64,000 nucleotides of DNA from Petrolisthes cinctipes. Taxonomy: Eukaryota; Arthropoda; Malacostraca; Decapoda; Porcellanidae. The DNA is taken from contig JAWQEG010001343.1 in the NCBI GenBank assembly GCA_033782935.1, positions 31,001 to 95,000 on the forward strand, given 5' to 3'. Below the pieces are notes generated by a model that saw only the letters and a list, made by a program, of their open reading frames with translations, was not told the origin of the DNA and did no database searches. Each line of letters opens with the position of its first letter. The stretch's first letter is position 1. Below, one piece after another: positions 36,201-47,909 of this stretch. A program made the position numbers and the translations under genes.

Positions 36201-39200
36201 TGAGAAAGGCTTTATACCGATCTTAAAGTCCTGTAATATCCTATCAAACAGAAATCATTTAAATAGACAAGGGTGAACAAAACACCTGCAGTTAATTGTG
36301 CCTGGTATTTGGCTATGAAGCATAGTTGCTCATATTATGAGTTTTCTTTTTCCTGCAATCACTCAGTAAATTGATGCATATATGAGAAAAATAACTGTAT
36401 GCTTAGTATTTTGCTCAGAAATATGCTAGGCTGTACACAAAAATGCAACCATAATTAACTTAAGCTACATCTTCAAGCCTCCTTTAGAGCAGGTCCTCAA
36501 TATACGGGAACATTAGATAACTTAATTACAATGGTAATAGGTTTTCAAAAGGAGGAAAACATTTGGGGGTCATCAATGAGGGACTGTGGGTAGAAAAGAA
36601 AGTGGTGAATACAAGTACAGTACTGGCATATTTTTTTGCGTTATATCAAGAGTTTACTGTATTTGTGGTTCAAGATTGCAGAATGAGTCAGAACTATTTT
36701 CAGAACTTTAATACTTATACAGTATATATTGGGTAGGTAATTAATGTACAAGGAAGAAACCTAATTACCATGAGCTGCTTCTGTACTTCACGCATGACAA
36801 TGTTGTTGAAGTTGTCATCAGCATAAGAAAGCAGCTTCTCTTGTGCCTCCTGCAGCTCAGCCTTCAAGCGCACTGTTTCACTGTACCTTGATGTTTAGAA
36901 GAAAACAATATATCTATATACTCAACACAATAATAACATACTTAATTCCCTGGCATTAAAGAGAAAATATTATATACTGTATAAAGTAAATCCTCGCTAA
37001 TTCAGATCAATTGGGGGGGCAAGACCCTTGTAGAGTTATTCGAAGATCTGAGGTCTTAAATTTGATGCGTGCAACTGATCGCATGCACACCCGCCCTCAA
37101 AACTATGTGTGCTTTCACTCGTATCTCTGGTTCCCATACACAGCGACACACACAAAAAAACATGACAATTTCACAAAATAAAGAGGATAGCATACTGCAG
37201 AAATATATCTAATAATGTAGAATAGCATGAAATAAGGTATTGTGGTGTGGTGATAGGTAATGAAGTGTGGGAATCAGAGCAGCAGAGCTGGTATCGGTCA
37301 GTTTGTCAGTCGCAGCGGACTTGTTGCCACACGGACACATTACTGCTGATATTTTTTTGATATTTTTGATATTTTAATGGCACTGAAGAGAAAGCTTTCA
37401 AGTGATATTAGTAGCAATGCAAAGAAAAGACAGATCATCAAATTACATGAGAGTCAATATTGTTAAGAGAAAGGAGAAAGGCAGCAACAATTGGCCATGC
37501 TTTAGGGTTGATCCAAACAACTATGGCCACCAGTTATAGACAGAGCGCATAGTGCATCTTATTTCACATTAAAGATGCATCTCCTATGCAGACAACTATA
37601 ATAACAGAGCAAAGATCAAGTTTGACAAAGGATAATGGAACACTACATGGAGTCACCATGGTGATACCATCATGACCAATACATATGTGGCTCCGTGGCT
37701 CGGTCAGTGGCAGTGACACAGCAAATTACATATCAGTACATCATTATTTTTCAGGCAACAAAGTAAAGTAAATCAAAACATTGAGTTTCTTATACATACC
37801 TGTTATGGTACAAGCATAATTATATATGTGGTCAGTCGACATAGGGTATAAATGTATGGCATGTGGACTGACCAGGTGGGATGGAGAAAGTAATGAGTGT
37901 GTGTATGATGGTTAGATGGCAGAACAGAGTGGAAGAGTATGTAAAGGAGAGAAACGTGAGGGGCAAAGTAGGGCTTGACCAAGTAAGGAGGGATTGTTGG
38001 AGCAGGGAAAACTGGAGACACTTCTGCCGTGGCCACCCCTCCATTGGAGGGAGTTCCCGGAGGGAACGAGGAGTCAGAGCTATAGATAGATAGTGTGTAT
38101 GAGAGATGTGGTATGAGTGAGAAGGCAATAGGTATTGAGTGTGGAGTGGTTGAGAGGGTGAAGTGTAATATATTAAAGTGGTTTAGACATGTGGTTATAT
38201 GGCAGAACAGAGTGGAAGAGTATATAAGGGAGAGAAACGTGAGGGGCAGAGTAGGGTTTGACCAAGTAAGGAGGGAGTGTTGGAACAGGGAAAACTGGAA
38301 ACACTTCTGCCGTGGCCACCCCCTTGGGGGAGTGTACCTGGAGGGAATGAGGCGTCAGAGTTTTATAGATAGATAAACATAGAGATGGTAATTCGAGTTT
38401 TGTACAAAATCAACTTGTGTCACTTCTCAGGCTGTATGCCTTTGTGATGATGCACCCGGAAAATCTCCGCATAAGTCCAAGTTATTTATATGTATCCGAG
38501 ACACTGACAGCATCCGAGTTATCCGATATCCGACTTAGTGAGGGTGTACTGTATATACTCAACACAATACTAACATACTTTAATCCTTGGTACTAGAGAA
38601 AGTAATCTAAATACCGTTATACTTATATAACTATAGTGATGCACGATACAGAGGTCTCTACACTCGAACATTTTACATTCCAGGGTGCTGTTCGTTAGTC
38701 CAATTTGTCCCTGTGGTATGCGTAGTCCAGTACATTTTACTGTATGAGGTGCTGAATGTGTACTCTATTAGCGAACATATTGCAGTATTGAGTTTATATG
38801 ATACTATAATGTGACATAATTGACAGCACCAACACTAAGGCTGTACATCACTATGAAATTTTGGTATGTAGACTACGAGTACTAGAGTAAACTAAGAGAG
38901 TTCTTATACACTAAGCACATCCATGTATAGAAGGTTGTTTGCCCCTAATACTATTCTCTCTATACATGGACCTTAGGAATGAATCTGGGGACTCCAAAGT
39001 AACAAGCACTAATGACATTTTAATGTAATCCTTTGTGTGTTAATTTGGAGTCACCAAACTGATTTTCAAGGTCCAAGTATACTGAGAAAGGTTGAATAGA
39101 GGAGAGCAAACTTTTATGCACAAGTGTACTTGTACTGTACTCGGCTATGAAAATTTGTATAGGAACATGTAGGTCCTAGGCCTAGTCACCAAAGGAGAGG

Positions 39201-40802
39201 TAAACTCACTCCTCATATGGTAGTAACTACCAGCAGATGACAAATATACAAAAACACAAGAAATTGTAAATAAAATCTCCACATACCATTGATTTGTTTC
39301 AATCTTCTGATCAGAGAGAGCTTTAGCAAGCTCTCGGTTATTCTTCTTCAATTTTTTAATCTTCATTTCAAACACAGCTCGAACATCATTTCCTGAAAAA
39401 TGTATACTTACAGAAAATTTTTCACTCCATTCCATACCTTGTATAGCAATACCGTAGTAAGAAAGCGAGAATGTTTATGAGATGTGATTTGTATAAAACT
39501 ATACATTGAAGTAGTTTGGACACATGGAGAAATTGCAAAATGAGGAATTTACAACGGTGTACCGGTATGGGAGAGAAATTGAGGAGTCTGATGTGAAAGG
39601 CCCCTGATGTGAACAGGGTAGAAGATTAAGTAAGGGAGATAAATTATGAGAGAAAGAAGAGAACTGGACCATGTGAAAGGGAGTGTTGGAACACGGAGAA
39701 CCTTAGGGTTGTATTATTAAACTTCTTCAAGGAAATGGTACTTCGTTGCTAAATTCACACAGGAATATGATAGGAATTGCGCAATGGAGAGAACATTTCT
39801 ACGAATTAGTTTAATAATACCACCCAGAGACTTGTTTACCAGGGCAGGGCAGGGGAGGGGGTGGGGGTTCTCAGTGGGAGCAAGGCATCACAGCTTATGT
39901 CATATATACTGATAGTTTATACAATATATCATACTAAAGACCATATTCAAGAGCATTCATGATGTATGGAATGGCGTGATACTGGTACAGTCGGCAAAAA
40001 ATGTTTCGTTACCACCCCTACGTTAATTTTAACATGGGTAAGCCCGGTAGGGTTGGTACTCCACCGACGTGCAGCTGTGACTCGTGTCATCCGGGACATG
40101 CTGGACGGGAATCGTCATTGCCAAGGCAGTGTCAACTTTTTTATATCAAAAGTTTAGCTGATTTTAAATTAAATTTTGAGTGTTGAAGAACTCTTACTAT
40201 TTAACTATTCATTATTAAACATAAGGAAATGCGTTTGAGTATTTTAGAACAAGGATAACCGTGAAATACCCAGAAAATATAGCACTGGCTGAAAGAACGT
40301 CATTCCTACTTGGCTGCCCATGACACACTGAGGGGCAGTGGCCAGGGGCACGGACTTATGAAGGCCGGAGGGTGGCGGAGGTACGACACTCACCAGTCAG
40401 GCGTACCAGCATTACATCACACTGTTTTAGGGATGGTAACGAAACTTTTTTTGCCGACTGTACAATGGCTCCATAGAAAAACAATAGAGCCATCGTACCG
40501 GTACCTTGCCATCGTATGCTCCATGAATGTTTTTGCATAGGGCCCTAAGATCAAACTTATATAGGCCTATAAAGGTAATAAAACAAAAAAAATAAGACAA
40601 TATCAGAAGGAACCAAAAAGATCTCATAATTATATTTTAAATTATTACCTGGCGAGAAACGGCAGTGACTTAAACTTCTCTGCAGCTTTATCTTCTCCAA
40701 CTTTTTCATGATCTTCTTTCGTTTCGCTTTTTCTTCCTCTTCTGTTTGAGTTGAATCCATCTCGCCATCTGCCTTTCCCTTTTCTTGTTTTAAAAGGTCC
40801 AT
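30241..40802 (-). CDS. SGO: shugoshin, centromeric cohesin protector
   Basis: Exons in transcript order: 40649-40802, 39287-39392, 36769-36886, 36015-36180, 35664-35816, 35417-35476, 35172-35329, 34394-34948, 31582-34037, 30296-30309, 30241-30260. Phases close throughout, giving 1319 residues. The N-terminal coiled coil (about 52-125) contains KKLKKNNRELAKAL, then ETVRLKAELQEAQEKLLS. In shugoshins this is where the dimer and PP2A-B56 binding lie. The middle is low-complexity: poly-Ser then poly-Pro (about 371-385), a GRGRGRPK AT-hook-like run (528-552), and Lys/Ser- and Glu-rich stretches. The C-terminus has the basic shugoshin motif: RRKRR (1290-1294), TSFKEISLN, then RKMRKEDPEEE. Known: this motif binds phosphorylated histone H2A, and shugoshin shields centromeric cohesin from separase or phosphorylation. 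It is longer than most animal shugoshins because of one 2.46-kb exon. The N-terminal start is inferred from the first ATG after an acceptor-like CAG. Confidence 0.88.
30296..30309 (-). other. SGO: 14-base microexon of shugoshin
   Basis: Flanked by TTTCTCTTCAG and GTAAGG on the minus strand. It carries the phase-2 to phase-1 link that completes Arg, then Lys-Met-Arg-Lys, then the first base of Glu. This continues the conserved SLNxK(L/M)R part of the motif, so it is needed for a complete C-terminus. Confidence 0.85.
30761..30922. mobile_element. TTAA-type MITE copy
   Basis: Begins 'ttaggggagattctcatg', ends 'gaatctccccctaatg', core 'cctaattcctccttacttta'. It sits between the shugoshin microexon and the large exon. 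Confidence 0.6.
34727..34755. repeat. coding (GAT)n microsatellite, poly-serine in shugoshin
   Basis: About ten GAT triplets on the plus strand read TCA/ATC on the minus strand and code the serine run at about residues 371-380. Length variation would change the protein without a frameshift. Confidence 0.85.
36974..38552. mobile_element. decayed pogo/Tigger-like transposon with later insertions
   Basis: The left end 'taaatcctcgctaattcaga' and right end (inverted) 'cagtacaccctcactaagt' resemble each other and are next to TA. Inside, 37378-37465 reads a start, LKRKLSSDI, then KKRQIIKLHES. This resembles the N-terminal helix-turn-helix of pogo/Tigger transposases and soon meets stops. Two LINE tails (about 37870-38090 and 38100-38376) interrupt it. 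It lies in an intron of shugoshin. Confidence 0.6.
37870..38376 (+). pseudogene. tandem LINE 3'-end fragments
   Basis: Two similar copies (about 37870-38090 and 38100-38376) encode NRVEEYVKERNVRGK ... WRHFCRGHPSIGG ... RGVRAIDR and the corresponding NRVEEYIRERNVRGR ... WKHFCRGHPLGG. This is the type of C-terminal segment found after the reverse transcriptase in arthropod non-LTR elements. A 'tatagatagata' tail follows each. Only the tail is present, so the element is dead. Tandem arrangement is unusual for 5'-truncated LINEs. Confidence 0.6.
39940..40550. mobile_element. nested pair: TA-flanked MITE inside a fold-back element
   Basis: The inner element 39988-40460 has TIRs CAGTCGGCAAAAAATGTTTC and its mirror (gaaactttttttgccgactg), with TA at both ends. 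It splits an outer fold-back whose arms are about 39945-39985 (caagagcattcatgatgtat) and 40495-40545 (atgctccatgaatgttttt). An intact relative of the outer element is at 43335-43472. Confidence 0.75.
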
Positions 40803-40979
40803 GGCTGTCAAAATACAAAAATATTCATCATCATTACTATTACCAGTACCATTATCTTAGCCAAATTTCAAGTACCCGAGGAAAATACACTAGAAAAGTA
40901 TATTGGTGAATCAACCATACTTGCTACTTGTTTACTTGTTTGTAAGATATTCTATGCCCTGCTCCACCAGCAGATGGTG

Positions 40980-41180
40980 CTCCACAGGGCCTCCCTCAAT
41001 ATTATTAAACACTATAATCACTTCTAATGCTCATATCATCCTTGTCGTACCCTCAGCAAACAGGTGTGTTTTCAATCTTTTCTTAAAAATCATGCAATTT
41101 TCACTACTCCTGACATTTAATGGTAATCAATTTAAGAGCCTTGGTGCACACCTTTCAAATGCTCTGAAACCCATTGTCAG
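40980..41180 (-). pseudogene. LINE C-terminal relic
   Basis: The minus strand reads AFERCAPRLLN, stop, LPLNVRSSENCMIFKKRLKTHLFAEG. The pattern 'APRLWN.LP..LR.....FKKRLKTHLF' is typical of the end of reverse transcriptase ORFs in animal LINEs. An internal stop and missing flanks show decay. Confidence 0.6.
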
Positions 41181-41644
41181 ATTGCTCATCGGCTCATTTA
41201 ACCTGTATTGTTCATCACTATGCCTGAGTTCCATAGAGGTATTTACTTGAAAACCTCTTAAAAAATTCTTTAATATTTTGGTTATCCAAATTTCAAGGTT
41301 CGAAATGTTAGAAGACATATCTTGTACACAATCCTCATCTTTATTAGTAGCCAATGTAGGTCAACCACAAACCAAACCCCACCTAGGCTACGGGGGAAAT
41401 TTACATTTGGCAAAAAAAGTATTGGAACTGCCCTATGCATAGTTATTGTTAATTTCCATGTAAGAGTGGTTCTAACACTTCCTTCACTGACTGTACAGAA
41501 GCAATAGTGGTGGTTTAACATTTCTGTGATGCCCTTCCCTCAGTACAGGACTATATAGAGATTCATGCTCTTCATATATCATAGAAGACGTGTTAAAGGA
41601 ATCAATTAAATACCGGTACATACACTAGGAAAACTTACTTAAGG

Positions 41645-42945
41645 TATGTATTCATGAACATCCGTGGTGTATACGATGGTGTGGTCCTGGTAAGATAGCT
41701 CTCTTGTTTATCTACATATGGAAACCCACTATGAAACCCATCACTAATGAAGCAAATATAGAAGGCTAACTTACTGATTCCTCCAAACTATGCCAAGAAA
41801 CAGACAACCCCAGTGATACTAATAGGGATCTGTTTCGTGGCATAATTTGGAGGAATCACATTACCACACAACAGATTCCGGTATTTATCTAGACTATTGC
41901 CGTTTTGTAGCAGTGCTGCCAGACCCGGCTAGGTCCCTGTATTTTGCCCCGGTCATTTCCTGGTACTTTACCACGGTTAGTTCCCGGTAGTTTGCCCAGG
42001 TTAGGTTCCGGTGGTTTGCCCAGGTTAGGTCCTGGTAGTCTGATGCGGTATAGGTTAGTTTAGGTAAGATCAAGTAAGGTCAGGCTAATTTCAAAATGCC
42101 CCATTTGAATATGCCCTATATTGGAAATGGGGCATTTGCAGAGGAAATGCCATAGAAGAAAATAGGGTATTTATCGAAAGAATTACCATTGGTAAATATT
42201 GAAAGAATTACCGTTATTGCGTACGTTTTTTCTACCTTCATTACCCACTTATTTAGACCATTCTAAGACTATTTTCTTCTATGGCATTTCCTCCGCAAAT
42301 GCCCCATTTCCAAGATAGGGCATATTCTAATGGGGCATTTTGAAATTAGCCTGACCTTACCTGACCTTACCTAACCTAACCTAGACCGCATCAGACTACC
42401 GGGACCTAACCTGGGTAGACTACCGGGACCTAACCTGGGCAAACTACCGGGAAATAATCGTGATAAAGTACAATAAATGACAGGGGTAAAATACTGGGAC
42501 CCAGCCGGATCTGGCAACACTGCTGCAAAACGGTAATTCTTTCAATAAATACCTTACCATTTTGTAGCAGTGTTACCAGATCTGGCTAGGTCCCATTATT
42601 TTGCCCCGGTCATTTCCTGTACTTTACCACGGTTATTTCCCGGTAGTTTGCCAAGGTTAGGTCCCGGTGGTTTGCCCAGGTTAGGTCCCGGTAGTCTGAT
42701 GTGGTCTAGGTTAGGTTAGGTAAGGTCAGGCTAATTTCAAAATGCCCAATTAGAATATTCCCTGTTAATGAAGGTAGAAAAACCGTACGCAATAACGGTA
42801 ATTCTTTCAATATTTACCATAGTCTTAGAATGGTCTAAATAAGTGGGTAATGAAGGTAGAAAAACCGTACGCGATAACGGCAATTCTTTCAATATTTACC
42901 GGATGTTCTTGAATACGTACTTTAGTTTCATTAGTGGTGGGTTTC
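41645..42945. mobile_element. repeat cluster: TTAA MITE plus three fold-back units
   Basis: 41760-41885 is a TTAA-core copy (gattcctccaaactatgcca, inverted as ggcataatttggaggaatca). 41900-42180, 42180-42550 and 42555-42905 are alternating plus, minus and plus copies of the 'GCCCCATTTGAA' family. The borders 'catgaacatccgtggtgtat' (41655) and 'gatgttcttgaatacg' (42902) resemble the outer element of 39940-40550 and may be its split arms. Confidence 0.65.
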
Positions 42946-43082
42946 CTAGTGTATGTATTCAATTGATTTCTTTACCACGTTTTCTATGATATATAAAGAG
43001 CATTAATCCTAACATAGTATCACTGCTACTACAACCACAACTAACTAATAAGCTACCATAAGGAGCAATTATTATTTTGTTT

Positions 43083-43135
43083 ACCTTCAAAATGGCGTCG
43101 TCGTCGTTGTCTACTTTGCCCGGCAGTTGGGGTTA
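43083..43135 (-). other. candidate 5' noncoding exon of shugoshin
   Basis: A GC-rich island in AT-rich DNA reads on the minus strand CCCCAACTGCCGGGCAAAG ... CCATTTTGAAG|GTAAAC, with a plausible donor. Shugoshin's first coding exon is preceded by an acceptor-like TTTTGACAG|CC-ATG, so an upstream leader exon is expected. No coding reading was assigned. Confidence 0.35.
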
Positions 43136-43334
43136 ATTAATTAATCATAGCAAATTCCATTCAGATAAATATCAAATACATGCAGTTTGATGTGTAATAT
43201 GTAGCCAATTTTAGATACTATGACATCTTTTGTACGCACTGTCAATGCGACCTTGAAATAAAATAATATGGTTAATAATTTAATTGGGGTTAGCGGTTGA
43301 GCTGATAACATTTTACTTTCCACTTAATTTGTCA

Positions 43335-43472
43335 CTCAGTGCCGTATGCAAGAACATTCGTAGTGTTCACGATACCGTGGTACCAATACGATGGCTCTAT
43401 TGTGTGTATATGCAGCCATCGTATCGGTACTACACCATCGTATGCACCATGAATGTTCTTGAATATGGCCCA
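43335..43472. mobile_element. short palindromic MITE
   Basis: Arms 'gtatgcaagaacattcgtag' and 'catgaatgttcttgaatatg', with inner pairs 'cgtggtaccaatacgatggc' / 'gccatcgtatcggtact'. Complete copy of the family split by the insertion at 39988-40460. Confidence 0.75.
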
Positions 43473-43479
43473 CAGACTC

Positions 43480-45700
43480 AGTGTTTTTATCTTGTTGATG
43501 TTGTTGTTGCTGTTTTCCTTGCATTACCTAATAAAATCAGTCCTTAAGTTCCCTACAGCTTTAAGAGATTTGTTACGCATTGGTCTTCATATGAAAAAGA
43601 TGCAATCAAAGCAATGTTTAAAGTTACAGGGTGAATGCACCTTCCCCTAACGTTACATGTTATTTATTGTTATCTAAGTTCCCAACTTCCAAGAAGTTCT
43701 TTGGCAGCACATGGCTCCGAACAAGTTTATTTATTATTTTTTTTAATGGCATGAAAATAAATATACAGGTATGTAGTGATGTACTCATAGTTATATTTTA
43801 CATATGAATTTGCAATATAATGAATCAGAATTGGGGCTCCGTTGCAAGTTCGGACGACAGAGAAGACAATATTCAAGAAAAGCCAGTGGTATGACTATGA
43901 TGTCTGTCAGTTCAACTGAATCGACTATTCGACTCAGTTGAGTAATGGGTGGGGACAGAAGTTGGCAATTGATGGAACCAGCAGAGCCTTATAGAATTCT
44001 TGGGCTGGATGGGAGCAGTTCGATTCTCATGTTAGAGAATGGGATTTTTTTATATTTCATCCCCCCTCCCCCATACACACATTCACACAACAGAAAATTT
44101 CATGAAAACTATATATATCCAACAGGACAGTAATCAAGTGGGATCCTAGTTTAATTAGGTTTCTTACTGTAATCTAATGTGCTATCCTTGTGTACTTTTT
44201 TGTCCCGTTCTGCCGTATTCTAGGGCACAGATATATATAATTCCCTGTCCATCCACTCACTTCACAACCCTGCTCCTCATAATTATAGTCTTTCCTCGCA
44301 CATTTCTTTCCCTGTCCCACCTCACAGTTCGACTCTTCTTTTATCGCTATTATGCTGCTGGACATTGCTCTTCTGAGCCCTCTCGTGTGCTTCTTACCTT
44401 CTGGAGAGCTTGCAACACCCGCCAAACTACTCGGTCGCCATTTTTCTATACAATAACCCCCATGTAAGAGTTGATAGGAGCACTCAATATTTCATATACA
44501 GGGGATTTCAAAAATGATTTTCACAAATCATAGGACATATTCAGTAGATATAGATGAAGTTATTCTATGACATTTGGGGAGTTTTTATTATTTCGAAGTT
44601 AGGTTATTACACGTATAAAGTTATAGATAGCTATAAAATATTCTAGGCCTCTAGGGGGTTGAAAAGAGTTTTTCAACTACCTTAGGCATAACATAATACT
44701 CTTTAATATTCAAAGACTCGAATCCTTGAAGTGATTGAGAGTCCCCCAAAACATTACCATTCCCACCCTCATTTCTGCATTTACTGTAATAAACATTTTT
44801 GGTACTAGTCAAGCGTTTGTCCAGAATCACTCCCATTATTTCTGTCGCAAATGCATTAACATGAACCGTCGGTTCCAGTATAATAATATCAATTCAAGAT
44901 GGCCACCAAATGTTTACATCTAGGCCCCGTATTTTGCTAAGGTTAGGTCTCGGTAGTTTGCCGTGGTCCTGATTAGGTTAGATTAGGTCAGAGGAGGTCT
45001 ACCTAATTCTATTTATTGTGTTGTAGTGTTTTTCAGACAAATTTAGTTCCAATATGGCGAAAATGATGTGTTTTTGGAGATTGAGTTGGGGGAGGCAGAG
45101 GGGGGGGGGTGATATCTCCCAAAACATGGATTTGCGACGGTTATGAACAATAAATTCGTACAAAACATGTCACGCTATAAAACATTGCATTCCGAAAACC
45201 TCGGGAGTCGAAAGCAGATTATGGATAAACGCTTGACTATTACCAATTTTTTACCTTTTGGTTGAAGTTGTATATTTTACTGACATTTTGTATGTTGTAT
45301 TATTATGTAAATAAAGAATAATGCCAAAGTCTCTGTGTTTCAATATGCTGCATAAAATAATAAACTTGCTCCACATCCAAATCTTGTGTTTCATTATTAT
45401 ATATATACCAATGATATATGTCTAAACAAAGAAGAAAAAATAGCAAAAGTTTGGTTGGGGATCACAGTTTTTTGGCGATGGTTTGGGGCCAAAAACTTGT
45501 ATTGTCAAAGGCATATAGTTTCATCTTTTGTTGCTTCATTCATACATTCTATATATATCAAGCATAAACTCTTTTACAGATATGACAACAAGCCTTTGAA
45601 TATATAATAGGTGGGAAAATTACAGCACATTTTTTTTCAGCCCTTTCAGACTTATATAGAGGTTGGGGTTTGCAATTTCACGTCAGCTTAGAGTGAACAA
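43480..45700. other. intergenic, no gene recognised
   Basis: AT-rich sequence between shugoshin and the MITE pair at 45.7 kb. A short 'ccgtattttgctaaggttag' stretch near 44925 resembles the interior of the GCCCCATTTGAA family. Nothing else is supported. Confidence 0.45.
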
Positions 45701-45706
45701 GGTACA

Positions 45707-45967
45707 CAGTTACGAGCATAAGTTTCTTTACCCCCCTGGCGAGAGTTAGGTCGAAGTCGTGGTTGGATATGGACTGGACGAACAAAAATGGACCAGTTCA
45801 TAATGTTCGGATGATGCTTCATGTCACTAGATGTGTTCACTTGAATACAACAAATTTTACGCCGTCATGAGATACTGACTCCCAGTGTTCGTTTGCCAGG
45901 CCCGTCTCCAACCACAACTTCGACCTCATTCTCGCCATGGGGGTGAAGAAACTTATGCTCGTGACTG
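45707..45967. mobile_element. TA-flanked MITE with about 60-base TIRs
   Basis: CAGTTACGAGCATAAGTTTC at the left is mirrored by 'gaaacttatgctcgtgactg' at the right, and similarity continues into 'gaagtcgtggttgga' / 'tccaaccacaacttc'. The centre is unique AT-rich sequence. Confidence 0.82.
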
Positions 45968-45969
45968 TA

Positions 45970-46190
45970 CATCTCCTCCACTCCTGTGTTCACGACATCA
46001 GCTTTCCCAATGTCTCCCCCTCCTCCCCATATCGTGTGAACCACCAGTTTCGAGACTCCGATCCGAAACATATGCCAGGGTCTTGGCATATGTTTCGAAT
46101 CTGAGTCTCAAAACAGGTGGTGGTTCACACAATTTGGGGGACACACGATGGCAACACTGTTGTGGTGAAGGCAGGAGTGGAGGAGACTGT
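45970..46190. mobile_element. palindromic MITE abutting the previous one
   Basis: Outer arms 'catctcctccactcctg' and 'caggagtggaggagactg'. The inner core 'gaaacatatgcca' + 'gggtc' + 'ttggcatatgtttc' is a perfect inverted repeat. It shares the TA/TGTACA junction with 45707-45967, so the two are back to back. Confidence 0.78.
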
Positions 46191-46206
46191 ACAGTAGTTA
46201 GCACTT

Positions 46207-46555
46207 AGGAGGAGATTTTCTTGTTGGTAAATCTGGAGCAACTAATTCCTCCAAACTATTCCAAGGAACAGGACACAGGTATTAGTCTCAATGTGGTCCT
46301 ATTTCCTGGTATACTTTGGAAGAATGAAGGCACTCCAATTCACCAAAAAGAACATTTCCATTTATTTTTAATTGCACTGTCTAATGTTATGTTAAGTGGG
46401 AATTACAGTGTTGGTAAATGTGGGGCAAATGATTCCTCCAAACTATTCCAAGCAACAGAACACTATTATATTTGTTTATCAGGTCCAGTTTCCTGGCATA
46501 CTTGAGAGGAATCAAGACACTCCAATGCAACAAAAATTAAGTACCCCTTAATTAA
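46207..46555. mobile_element. two TTAA-type MITE copies in tandem
   Basis: Each has 'ttcctccaaactattccaag' and an inverted partner (ggtatactttggaagaatg; ggcatacttgagaggaatc), with starts 'ttgttggtaaatctgga' and 'tgttggtaaatgtggg'. The second ends in 'taccccttaattaa'. Confidence 0.65.
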
Positions 46556-46559
46556 GCAT

Positions 46560-47909
46560 AATGATGTAACTTTAAATTATGATTACTGTCTAACCATTTA
46601 TTTTGCCTACAAAACTGACGCGTAGTATAAGCTATGAGTATGTCCGTCTACTTGGGTAACAAACAACATGGCGCCTGTCCGATGGTTGGCCAAACTCTCT
46701 ATATCTACGGTTCTGCTGGTGACGACCAAGTCCAAAACTCCTATAAGAATGGCCTTGCTACTATCAAGATTCTTATAGTAACCCATCTTCACTGACTGAT
46801 GGGGAATCGACCAACAATGATTCTGACACGCTCCTCTCGAGAGCACAGTCTACTTCTTTTTTTATTACACCGGTGGACAAAAGCACAGGCAGGTTAAAAA
46901 TTGAGGTGTTTATTTTATTTTAAAAACTATTACCCTGCAGGTTGGACTCCTCTGAACCACGAAGTAAGCAGGAATGAAACAAACATGTATTAAATCAACA
47001 AAGAAAATTGTATATCTCTCCTTTTTTTTCCTAATAATAACTAGGCTACATTAACACAGCCATCTCTTTAACTTGTAATTATTTTTACAATAATTCTTTC
47101 CTATTTAAATTTTATTCAATTATTCCAAATTTTCCTTAACCAATAATTACATACACTATAAAATATTGCCCTAAATATTAATTATTCTTACTAAATAAAC
47201 AAAAGGTGTCATTTTAAGGATATTTCTTTCAACTTTACTCTTTAGAAATGTGAATTGCCAAATAGTGCACTATATTATTTTCAATAATGATCACGCAATA
47301 GTATTACATTATTAAATTACTAGTAGTAGTATTAAAAAAATTACTGACTACTGCACAGCAAAGATATAACCAATCTCTTATCGTAGACTAAAAAATCTTG
47401 CGAAACGGTAACTTAGAACCTCAACTAACAGCCAACTGAAGGATTACCAAAATAACAAATTAATACTACCGTTCTCTCAAGATATTTCTGAACCACAATA
47501 CTGCTACAGACTTGACGCCGCAGGTGGTTCAGCAGAAATTCAGACACTGACCTGTACCAGCAGACATCGGAAGCGTATAATCAATATGAAAAGAAAAAGA
47601 AACATTCACAAAATCAATTCCCTCAGTTATCAATAATATAAAAAACACTTAATTGAAGTACAGTAATTATACTTCAAAAACATACTCAAGTGATATAAGG
47701 AAAGGGTCTTAGGTGTTACACAAAGTGAATTGGAGGAGCTAATTTTACACTGTACCAGTATCAAGAGACGTCGAACGATCGGAAGAGTAATAATGAGTTA
47801 TGTATATGCACCACTAAAGTTTTTCTGCACAACCAGAAAGTGAACTGAGATTTTTAGTGACTTCGTGGCATGAGGTTCGTGTGGCGTCAATATGTTGAGG
47901 TGTTATAGT
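46560..47909. other. downstream of the SLC23 gene, no gene recognised
   Basis: Very AT-rich. It should contain the transporter 3' UTR going leftwards from 47910. No other coding signal was seen. Confidence 0.45.
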
